A program made the translations under genes and the position numbers. Source: Nocardioides sp. (GTDB lineage: Bacteria > Actinomycetota > Actinomycetes > Propionibacteriales > Nocardioidaceae). From it: a stretch of DNA of 12,442 nucleotides. The notes beneath the pieces were generated by a model. That model made no database searches and was not told the DNA's origin. It saw only the letters and a program-made list of their open reading frames with translations. Location: assembly GCA_023252065.1 (NCBI GenBank), contig JAHEXO010000015.1:1-12442 (forward strand). The letters run 5' to 3'. This document shows positions 5,628 through 11,662 of the stretch, piece after piece; position 1 is the stretch's first letter; every line of letters starts with the position of its first letter.

Positions 5628-6575
5628 GTGCCGCTGAACCAGCCGGCTCAGACCCTGGCCCCCGGACCCCGGGGCGCGCTCCAGGCGCGCCGCTGGGTGG
5701 CCGAGGTGGTCGAGGAGATCGGCCGGTCCGAGCTGCGTGACAACGCCGAGCTGGCGATGTCCGAGGTGGTCACCAACGCGATCCTCCACGGTCAGGCTCC
5801 GGTCTCGGTCCGGCTGCGCGGAACACGCGACCACCCTCGCGTCGAGGTCCGCGACGGCTCCCCCGCACCGCCGACCATCGCGTCCGGCGAAGGCGCCGGC
5901 GACCTGCTCGACGACCTGCCGACCTTCGGCCGCGGCCTGTCCATCGTGGCCAGCGCCAGTGAGGCGTGGGGTGCCGAGAAGGACGGCAACGGCAAGCTGG
6001 TCTGGTTCGTGCCCGCCGTGGTCCCGCTCCCGTCCCCGACCGCGGGGGTCCTGCTCGGGTGGGACGACGAGTCCGACGAGCCCTCCTACGACGGCCTCCA
6101 CGTGGTCACGATCCACCTCCTCCATGTGCCGCCCGACGCCCTGCAAGGCACCCTCGCCCACGGTGCCGAGCTGCGCCGAGAGCTGCGGCTGCTCGCACTG
6201 GCCCACCAGGACACCTACCCGGTGGCCTCCGACCTCTCGACGTTCTTCTCCGAGATGTCACGCGACTTCCGCGGCCAGCTCGGAGGCGACGCGCTCCTCG
6301 GCGCCCTGCGCAGCGGCCGGCCCTACCTCGACCTGGAGGTCAAGGCCGGCGCCGACACGGCCCGGCGCTTCGACCGGCTCATCGAGCTGCTCGACCTCGC
6401 CGACGCGTTCTGCCGCAACGAGCGGCTCCTGACCCTGGCCCGCACCGATGCCCAGGTCGTGTTCCAGACCTGGCTGTTCGGCCAGTTCGTCCGCCAGGCC
6501 AACGGCGAGGAGCCGCTGCCCTGGTCCGACAGCGCGGTCGACGGCGCGGCCTGGCCCTCCCGGTCTCAGCCGTAG
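5628..6575 (+). CDS. ATP-binding protein with RsbW-like HATPase domain and unknown C-terminal domain
   Basis: A 315-residue soluble protein. Residues about 15-128 form a GHKL/HATPase_c_2 domain of the anti-sigma-factor kinase type: N-box ELAMSEVVTNAILHG (41-55), G1 box VEVRDGSPAPP (72-82), and G2 box FGRGLSIV (100-107). Residues 131-315 are a mostly helical region without a motif I recognise. The family suggests a serine kinase or anti-sigma factor acting on an anti-sigma-factor antagonist. The GTG at 5628 follows GGAGAG at 5619-5624. A SigB/SigF-like promoter lies just upstream, which fits a role in a stress sigma-factor circuit, though no sigma or antagonist gene is in the window. It ends ten bases inside the convergent metallopeptidase gene. 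It may instead act in another GHKL-dependent process. Confidence 0.8.
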   Translation: MPLNQPAQTLAPGPRGALQARRWVAEVVEEIGRSELRDNAELAMSEVVTNAILHGQAPVSVRLRGTRDHPRVEVRDGSPAPPTIASGEGAGDLLDDLPTFGRGLSIVASASEAWGAEKDGNGKLVWFVPAVVPLPSPTAGVLLGWDDESDEPSYDGLHVVTIHLLHVPPDALQGTLAHGAELRRELRLLALAHQDTYPVASDLSTFFSEMSRDFRGQLGGDALLGALRSGRPYLDLEVKAGADTARRFDRLIELLDLADAFCRNERLLTLARTDAQVVFQTWLFGQFVRQANGEEPLPWSDSAVDGAAWPSRSQP

Positions 6576-6910
6576 CCGAGCTCGTGCAACCGCGCGTCGT
6601 CGATCCCGAAGTGGTGGGCGACCTCGTGCACCACCGTCACCCCGATCTCGTGCACCAGCTCGGCCCGGTCGCGGCACATCTCCATCAGCGGCCTGCGGAA
6701 GACGGTGATCCGGTCCGGAAGCCCGGTGTGGTCGTGCGTGCGCTCGGTCAGCGACACCCCGACGTACACGCCGAGCAGGTCGGGCTCACTGGCGGGTGGG
6801 TCGTCCTCGACCAGCACCACGACGTTGTCGACCTGGCGCGCGATCTCGTCGGGGATGTCGTCGAGGGCGGCCTCGACGAGCCGCTCGAACTCCGCGCGAT
6901 CGACGTACAT
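6566..6910 (-). CDS. small zinc metallopeptidase (zincin-like, PF06262 type)
   Basis: A 114-residue protein with the zinc motif H95EVAHHFGID104, an extended HExxHxxGxxD in which two histidines and the distal aspartate or histidine would bind zinc and Glu96 is catalytic. The overall length, the N-terminal helix (EFERLVEAALDDIPDEIARQVDNVVVLVED) and the RPLMEMCRD segment match the small actinobacterial metallopeptidase family once called DUF1025. Its substrate is unknown. There is no signal peptide, so it is cytoplasmic. The ATG at 6910 has no clear ribosome site; instead TAGCCT lies exactly six bases before it, pointing to a leaderless mRNA. The 3' end overlaps the convergent ATP-binding gene by ten bases. 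Confidence 0.88.
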   Translation of the reverse strand: MYVDRAEFERLVEAALDDIPDEIARQVDNVVVLVEDDPPASEPDLLGVYVGVSLTERTHDHTGLPDRITVFRRPLMEMCRDRAELVHEIGVTVVHEVAHHFGIDDARLHELGYG

Positions 6911-6916
6911 GGCGCG

Positions 6917-6922
6917 AGGCTA
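6917..6922 (-). promoter_or_regulatory. possible -10 element for leaderless metallopeptidase transcript
   Basis: On the minus strand TAGCCT (TANNNT pattern) ends six bases before ATG 6910, placing +1 on the start codon. The -35 region would fall in the hairpin at 6935-6967 and shows no consensus, so support is modest. Confidence 0.35.
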
Positions 6923-6934
6923 CCCACGACGCAG

Positions 6935-6967
6935 AGACGCCCCGGTCCGGGTGGGACCAGGGCGTCT
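6935..6967 (-). terminator. strong hairpin, probable terminator of the former tRNA-Asp
   Basis: AGACGCCC (6935-6942) pairs with GGGCGTCT (6960-6967), and inside it GGTCC (6944-6948) pairs with GGACC (6954-6958), with one C/A mismatch and a five-base loop: 13 pairs in all. Reading the minus strand, it sits about 17 bases after the 3' end of the tRNA-Asp remnant, the position of a native tRNA terminator. There is no T-run, as is usual in high-GC actinobacteria. It also lies just upstream of the metallopeptidase. Confidence 0.5.
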
Positions 6968-6984
6968 GTCTCATCGCTGGCGGA

Positions 6985-7032
6985 GCGACCCCCGACGGGA
7001 CTCGAACCCGCGGCCTCCGCCGTGACAGGGCG
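6985..7032 (-). pseudogene. 3' half of tRNA-Asp (GTC), 5' half missing
   Basis: On the minus strand, the anticodon loop CTGTCAC (7028-7022, anticodon GTC), the 3' anticodon stem GGCGG and a perfect T-arm GCGGG-TTCGAGT-CCCGT (7011-6995) are followed by an acceptor-like CGGGGGT and then C. Upstream of the anticodon stem the sequence stops resembling a tRNA: only four of five anticodon-stem pairs form, and no D-arm or matching 5' acceptor strand is present. A break at the anticodon loop is where tyrosine-recombinase elements often insert, so this may be an attachment-site remnant. Confidence 0.6.
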
Positions 7033-7145
7033 TTCCGCGGTCCGACGGGTGGTGTCGGCCCACCTCGAGATCTGACGAAACCGCAGGTCAAGTGGGGTGT
7101 CGAGAGCGGGACGCCGTCGGTCGTCGTTGACCGTCGACAGAACTG

Positions 7146-7167
7146 AGACGGGACACAGACGGGACAC
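7146..7167 (+). repeat. tandem 11-base direct repeat with a third inverted copy downstream
   Basis: AGACGGGACAC is repeated back to back (7146-7156, 7157-7167). The reverse complement CGTGTCCCGTC occurs at 7241-7251, 20 bases before the serine hydrolase start. It may be a regulator binding site or a recombination scar. Confidence 0.5.
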
Positions 7168-7259
7168 GTGCCTGAGTCGGCGCAACTCTCCAACCGGACC
7201 CGCTCCGCCGGCTCTTCGCTGCGGTAGCGTCCCCGACGTACGTGTCCCGTCGACCCGCC

Positions 7260-7264
7260 AGGAG
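7260..7264 (+). promoter_or_regulatory. ribosome binding site of the serine hydrolase
   Basis: AGGAG ends six bases before GTG 7271. It sets the start about 170 bases inside a frame that is open from further upstream. Confidence 0.7.
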
Positions 7265-7270
7265 TGCCGG

Positions 7271-8635
7271 GTGTGGCATCGCGATCCCGACGAGCCCGAC
7301 GGCAGCCCGAGCCCTGTCGAGGCCTCCGAGCGTCTCGCCGCGTTGCTCCTCGAGCGGCTCCGAGTCGTCGACTTCGGTGGCGTGGTCGACCTCGGCAGGC
7401 GGGTCCCGGGCCTCCCGGCGCCGAGGGTGGCCCGGAGCCCGCACGTGGACGTCGCGGTGATCCCCGTCGACGAGGCCGGGCAGACGGTGGCTGCAGTCGC
7501 CGTTCAGCAGTCCCGCGACTTCCCCGAAGGCCGAGTGGTCCCTCTCGGTGCAGACCTGAGCCCTCTTGACACCGACTTCCGAGGCTGGGACCTCGCGCGG
7601 TGGGAGGAGCTGACGCAAGAGGAGTTCGCGCAGCTCCCGTATGCCGATGGCTCCGCAGTCGTGGCAGGGGCGGCGGGCGTGCCGTTCATGTCGCCCTACC
7701 CCGCCAGCACGTTCAAGCTCCTGGTCGCGGTGCACGTGCTCCGCCTCGTGGACGCCGGTCGCCTCGCGCTGACCCAGCGGACGGTCAACCAGGCGCCGGA
7801 GGCGGAGGGGCTCGAAGGACGCTCGCTGCCGGCGGACGGGGCAGAGCCGACGGTGCTGCAGGCCCTGGACGCCATGATCACCTACAGCGACAACGTGTCG
7901 ACGTGTTTGCTGCTCCAGCAGCTTCACGTGATCGGCGAGCTCGACCGAGAGCGCAACGCCCTCAACGAGACCTTCGCCCGCTTGGGAATGCCCACCCTTC
8001 AGGTCAACCGCACCGACCCGGTGACCGGTACCCGGTGGGGCGTGGGGGACATCCACATGACAGCGATGGACACCGCTCGTCTGCTGCTGCTCGTCCAAGG
8101 TGGTCGACTGTCCTGGTCGGGTCAGGACGGCGTGCGACCTTCCCAACTCCTCTCCCCGCGCTCCCGCCGCCTGCTCCTGACGCTGCTGGAGCAGCAGGGT
8201 CTGCACGAGGTTCTCTCGACGACGAACTGGTGCGGACGGGGCTACCCGGGGCAGGGCATACCCGCCCGAGTGCCCGACCGCTGGGTCGCCGAGGACGGCA
8301 CCGTGCGCGTAGACGGGATCGACTACGGGTGTGACACCCACCCCTGCAACGCGGCCGCGCAAGTGACCTTCGCTCACAAGACCGGCCTCACCGAGAACTA
8401 CGGCTCGGACGCCGGGATCGTCCGCGCGTTGCCGGGCCAGGACGGTCGTCGGTACGTCGTCGCAGTGTTCACGAACCTCGGCTACCGCTACTCAGACGCG
8501 ACCCGCCCCGACGATCCCGGTGACGGTCTCGACGGCGGGCTGACCGAGACCGGTGTCTGCTACTCCCAGAAGTTCGCCGAGCTCGGCAAGGCCATCGACG
8601 ACCTGCTCCGCCGGCCCTGGGCCTGGGCCCGGTGA
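7271..8635 (+). CDS. serine hydrolase of the beta-lactamase/penicillin-binding fold
   Basis: A 454-residue protein with the three signature motifs of serine penicillin-recognising enzymes: S146-TFK149 (SxxK), S206-DN208 (SDN) and K370-TG372 (KTG). The 60-residue gap from SxxK to SDN equals that of class A beta-lactamases. The SDN to KTG gap, 164 residues, is about 60 longer and includes a Cys-containing insert (C321, C354, C359). I do not find the class A Glu166/ExxLN omega loop after SDN, so a peptidase or esterase-like role is as likely as a beta-lactamase. The N-terminus (MWHRDPDEPDG) is not a signal peptide and the first 130 residues match nothing I know, which is odd for this normally exported family. 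GTG 7271 is set by AGGAG six bases upstream. It is monocistronic and convergent to the LD-carboxypeptidase operon. Confidence 0.82.
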   Translation: MWHRDPDEPDGSPSPVEASERLAALLLERLRVVDFGGVVDLGRRVPGLPAPRVARSPHVDVAVIPVDEAGQTVAAVAVQQSRDFPEGRVVPLGADLSPLDTDFRGWDLARWEELTQEEFAQLPYADGSAVVAGAAGVPFMSPYPASTFKLLVAVHVLRLVDAGRLALTQRTVNQAPEAEGLEGRSLPADGAEPTVLQALDAMITYSDNVSTCLLLQQLHVIGELDRERNALNETFARLGMPTLQVNRTDPVTGTRWGVGDIHMTAMDTARLLLLVQGGRLSWSGQDGVRPSQLLSPRSRRLLLTLLEQQGLHEVLSTTNWCGRGYPGQGIPARVPDRWVAEDGTVRVDGIDYGCDTHPCNAAAQVTFAHKTGLTENYGSDAGIVRALPGQDGRRYVVAVFTNLGYRYSDATRPDDPGDGLDGGLTETGVCYSQKFAELGKAIDDLLRRPWAWAR

Positions 8636-8638
8636 CCC

Positions 8639-8657
8639 GTCCCCGGTCAGAGGGGAC
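8639..8657. terminator. possible bidirectional terminator hairpin
   Basis: GTCCCC (8639-8644), a seven-base loop, and GGGGAC (8652-8657) form a six-pair stem in the 33 bases between two convergent stops. There is no T-run on either side, so support comes mainly from position. Confidence 0.4.
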
Positions 8658-8668
8658 ACGAGGCGTGG

Positions 8669-9616
8669 TCAGGTCAGCGGCTGCTCGAGCAGAGTGACGA
8701 CACAGGAGTCTGCGTCGACGCGCATCGGGACGCCGATCGGCCAGGTCTGTACGTGGCCACCGTGGCCCAGGTTGGCCTGCGCGATGACCGGGATACCGAG
8801 GTCGCCCAGGCGGTCATCGAGCATCGCCTGCATCTGCTCGGTCGACGAGTCTCCGGCGTTGGTGAACGTGCCGGCGACCACCGCGGCAGCCTGGCTGAAG
8901 TAACCGGCACGCCGGAGGTGGGTGAGCATGATGTCGGTGCGGGCCGCGTCCTCGTTCTCGTCCTCGACCAGCACCACGGCGCCGGGCGGGTTCCACGAGG
9001 TCGTGGTCCCGACGGAGCCGGTCAGCAGCGACAGGTTGCCTCCGGCCGACACCCCCTCGGCGACGCCACCGGCGACCGTGCGGGCACCTCGGAACTCCAG
9101 CCGGTCGAAGCGCTCCGGATGGGCGAGGCACCGCCACAGCGAGGAGAACGAGTAGGACTCCCGGAACTCCCCTTCGGACACCATAGGGCCCATCACCGAC
9201 CTCCAGCCCAGCCGGCTGGCCAGAGCCTCCAGAAGACCCGTCACGTCGGAGTACCCGACCACCACCTTGGGCTGCACCTGGTCGAGACCAGACCAGTCCA
9301 TGACCTCCAGCATCCGTTGGGATCCGTACCCGCCACCGACGGTCAGCACGCCGGCGATCGAGTCGTCGAGCAGGGCGGCGCGCAGGTCGTCGGCTCGTTC
9401 GACGTCGGTGCCTGCGAGGTAGTCGTGGCGTGATGCACGTGCGCGGGCCGATGGCAGCTCGACCGGCTCCAGACCACAGAAGCGCAGGACGTCGATGCCC
9501 TCCTCGATCCGCTCGAGATTGGACGGGCTGGACGGCGTCAGCAGCGCCACCCGGTCGCCGGCTCGAAGGCGAGGCGGCGGGCGCAGCGTCGTACGGCAGG
9601 GCTGGTGGTCGGTCAC
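8669..9616 (-). CDS. S66-family LD-carboxypeptidase (muramoyl tetrapeptide carboxypeptidase type)
   Basis: A 315-residue cytoplasmic serine peptidase that in this family removes the terminal D-Ala from murein tetrapeptides (LdcA) or cleaves peptide-nucleotide antibiotics (MccF). The nucleophile motif is VVGYS123DVTGLL, the acidic residue is in VLVE218DEN, and the histidine is in LGH285GG; the order Ser-Glu-His and the length match S66. The N-terminal GDRVALLTPSSPS resembles the family's first strand (AxxSPSxP). GTG 9616 overlaps the upstream ATPase stop by four bases (GTGA) with GAGGTG close before it, so translation is coupled. It is the last gene of a peptide-transporter operon, suggesting that its substrate is an imported peptide, perhaps a muropeptide. 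The choice between recycling and antibiotic immunity is not settled by sequence. Confidence 0.9.
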   Translation of the reverse strand: MTDHQPCRTTLRPPPRLRAGDRVALLTPSSPSNLERIEEGIDVLRFCGLEPVELPSARARASRHDYLAGTDVERADDLRAALLDDSIAGVLTVGGGYGSQRMLEVMDWSGLDQVQPKVVVGYSDVTGLLEALASRLGWRSVMGPMVSEGEFRESYSFSSLWRCLAHPERFDRLEFRGARTVAGGVAEGVSAGGNLSLLTGSVGTTTSWNPPGAVVLVEDENEDAARTDIMLTHLRRAGYFSQAAAVVAGTFTNAGDSSTEQMQAMLDDRLGDLGIPVIAQANLGHGGHVQTWPIGVPMRVDADSCVVTLLEQPLT

Positions 9617-10647
9617 GTGGGCACCTCGGAGTGGTCGTGCTGCGGGCTGGTGAGCCCGTGCGGCTCGTCGACGTGGAAGCACGCCACCTGCCGGGCGTCC
9701 TGTCCGGGCGGGAGGACGGGGACGTCGGTGAGGCACTGACGCGCCTTGCTCTCGGGAAGCACGGCCCGCAGCGGGCACCGCGGATGGAACCGACAGCCCT
9801 GCGGGATCGAGGTCGGGTCGGGGGGTTCGCCACCCAAGGGTTCACTCGGGAGTCTGCCCGAGGTCGAAGGGACGGCTTCCAGAAGGGCTCGCGTATAGGG
9901 GTGCTGAGGACGCAGCAAGACGTCCTCGACCGGGCCGACCTCGACCACCCGGCCGAGGTACATCACCGCGACGCGGTCGGCGATGTTCCACGCCAGGCCG
10001 AGGTCGTGGCTCACGACCAGAGCGGCCAGGCCCAGCTCGTCACGGAGCCGGAGGAACAGCTTGAGGATCTCCCCACGGACGGAGGCGTCGAGCGACGAGA
10101 CCGGCTCGTCGGCCACGAGTACGTCGGGTCCCAAGGTCAGCGCTCCGGCGATCACCACGCGCTGCTGCTGCCCACCCGACAGCTGGTGGGGATAGCGGTC
10201 GAAGAAGTGCTCGGGGGGACGCATCCCGACCTGCTCCAGCGCTTCGGCCACCCGACGAGTCAGTCCTCTTCGCTGACCGTGGAGGCGGAGGCCCTCGGCC
10301 ACCGCGTCATAGACGTTATGCCGGGGGTTCAGCGCGCCGTACGGATCCTGCAGCACGAGCTGGACATGCCGGCGGAAGTCCCGCAAACCTGAGCGGGTTC
10401 GCACGAGTGGCTTGCCGTCGTAGTGGATCTCGCCGTGCGTGGGGTCCACGAGCCCGACCAACGCGCGGGCCAGGGTCGACTTGCCGCACCCCGATTCCCC
10501 GATCAGGGCAAGCACCTCACCGCGCGCCAGGGCGAGGTTGACTCCGTCGACCGCCCGCGCAGCGCCGTGCCCGCGCCGGGGCGCGAACGTGACGCTCAGG
10601 TCACGTGCCTCGAGGGCTGGTGGCTGCGGCTCGTGCGGGTCAGACAT
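9613..10647 (-). CDS. peptide ABC transporter ATP-binding protein, OppF/DppF type
   Basis: A 344-residue cytoplasmic ATPase. Walker A is GESGCGKST (50-58), the Q-loop lies near LVLQDPYGALNP (98-108), the signature is LSGGQ (156-160), Walker B is VLVADEP (176-182), and the switch histidine is H214. After the ATPase core comes the oligopeptide-transporter C-terminal region with Cys-rich GCRFHPRCPL and a later QVACFH, the pattern linked to an iron-sulfur site in Dpp/Opp ATPases. It pairs with the other ATPase to power the permease. ATG 10647 overlaps the preceding stop by eight bases and has AAGGAG about ten bases upstream; an in-frame ATG at 10701 lies inside the preceding gene and is not preferred. 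It is the second ATPase of the operon. Confidence 0.93.
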   Translation of the reverse strand: MSDPHEPQPPALEARDLSVTFAPRRGHGAARAVDGVNLALARGEVLALIGESGCGKSTLARALVGLVDPTHGEIHYDGKPLVRTRSGLRDFRRHVQLVLQDPYGALNPRHNVYDAVAEGLRLHGQRRGLTRRVAEALEQVGMRPPEHFFDRYPHQLSGGQQQRVVIAGALTLGPDVLVADEPVSSLDASVRGEILKLFLRLRDELGLAALVVSHDLGLAWNIADRVAVMYLGRVVEVGPVEDVLLRPQHPYTRALLEAVPSTSGRLPSEPLGGEPPDPTSIPQGCRFHPRCPLRAVLPESKARQCLTDVPVLPPGQDARQVACFHVDEPHGLTSPQHDHSEVPT

Positions 10648-11662
10648 GGGGGGTGACTCCTTGGGTTCCGGCCACCAGGACGCAGGCGGCGGCGCGGTCA
10701 CCTTGGCTCACGAGGGGGATCTCACCGTGCCGGCAGCGGTCCTGCACGAGGGGGCACCGGGGTGCGAACGGACAGCCGTCGAAGGTCTGGCGAAGGTCGG
10801 GCGGGTCACCCGCCAGACCGCCCGGCGCTCGTCGCGAGCGCGGGTCCCCGAGGGTCGGGAAGGCACCCGACAAGGCGCGCGTGTAGGGGTGGAGCGGTGC
10901 ACCGATGACCTCCAGCGAAGGCCCGGTCTCGACCAGCTTGCCGGCGTACATGACCCCGATGCGGTCGCAGGTCTGGGTGAGCACCGACAGGTCGTGGGTG
11001 ATCATGATGAGGGAGATGCCCCGCTCCCGGACGAGGTCGGTGAGCAGCGCCAGGATCTGGGCCTGCACGATCACGTCGAGCGCCGTGGTGGGCTCGTCGG
11101 CGATGACCAGCTGAGGGTCGCACGCGAGGGCCATGGCCATCATCACGCGCTGGCGTTGACCACCCGACAGCTCGTGCGGGTAGCTGTTCACCCTCCGTGA
11201 GGGCACTCCGACGCTGTCGAGCAGCGCACGGGCGCGCGCCTGGGCGTCACGCTCGGTGACCTTCTCGTGCAGCAGGATGGGCTCGATGATCTGAGCGCCC
11301 ACCGTCTGCACCGGGTTCATCGCGCTCATCGCCCCCTGGAAGACGACCGAGGCATCCGCCCATCGCACGGCGCGGATCCGGCCCCAGCTGGCGTCGAGCA
11401 GGTCCTCGCCGTCGAAGACGACCTGGCCCGTGGTCTCGGTCTGGGCCGGCAGCAGCCGCAGCAGGCTCATCGCGACCGTTGTCTTCCCCGAGCCCGACTC
11501 GCCCGCCATGCCGAAGGTCTCGCCGCGCCGCAGGGTCAAGTCGACCCCACGGACGGCGTACACCGGCTCCTTCTGCGAGTGGTAGGTGACCGTCAGGTCC
11601 CGCACCTCGAGCAGGGGGACGTCGTCCGACCGCCGCGGCGCGGGGCTCGAGAGCGCGCTCAC
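10640..11662 (-). CDS. peptide ABC transporter ATP-binding protein, OppD/DppD type
   Basis: A 340-residue cytoplasmic ATPase with Walker [10 protein letters not shown] (54-62), signature LSGGQ (165-169), Walker B LVIADEP (185-191) and switch histidine H223. The C-terminal part has the Opp/Dpp motif [11 protein letters not shown] with further cysteines (DRC, AAC). It dimerises with the OppF-type partner to energise uptake of peptides through the two permeases. GTG 11662 overlaps the permease stop by four bases (GTGA), and the stop lies inside the start of the next ATPase, so the operon is translationally coupled throughout. The ligand, peptides versus nickel or sugars, is inferred from family and from the coupled carboxypeptidase rather than from any binding-protein gene, which is not in the window. 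Confidence 0.93.
   Translation of the reverse strand: MSALSSPAPRRSDDVPLLEVRDLTVTYHSQKEPVYAVRGVDLTLRRGETFGMAGESGSGKTTVAMSLLRLLPAQTETTGQVVFDGEDLLDASWGRIRAVRWADASVVFQGAMSAMNPVQTVGAQIIEPILLHEKVTERDAQARARALLDSVGVPSRRVNSYPHELSGGQRQRVMMAMALACDPQLVIADEPTTALDVIVQAQILALLTDLVRERGISLIMITHDLSVLTQTCDRIGVMYAGKLVETGPSLEVIGAPLHPYTRALSGAFPTLGDPRSRRAPGGLAGDPPDLRQTFDGCPFAPRCPLVQDRCRHGEIPLVSQGDRAAACVLVAGTQGVTPHV

Larger units (their letters stand above)
6911..7270. other. 360-base stretch without an intact gene
   Basis: This gap holds a strong hairpin (6935-6967), a 3' half tRNA-Asp remnant (6985-7032), an 11-base motif in three copies (7146-7167 and 7241-7251) and the ribosome site of the serine hydrolase. No intact protein gene is apparent. 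Confidence 0.7.

Noticed and set aside
6985..7065. Functional tRNA-Asp
   Set aside because: No D-arm, no 5' acceptor strand pairing with the 3' strand, and a mismatch at the top of the anticodon stem.
5966..7075. 369-residue + strand reading frame
   Set aside because: It is an Arg/Pro-rich shadow of the ATP-binding protein, then antisense to the metallopeptidase and tRNA remnant; the PTGLEPAAS-like tail is a known artefact of reading through a tRNA.
7088..8377. 429-residue - strand reading frame
   Set aside because: It is opposite the serine hydrolase, which carries SxxK, SDN and KTG at sensible spacing.
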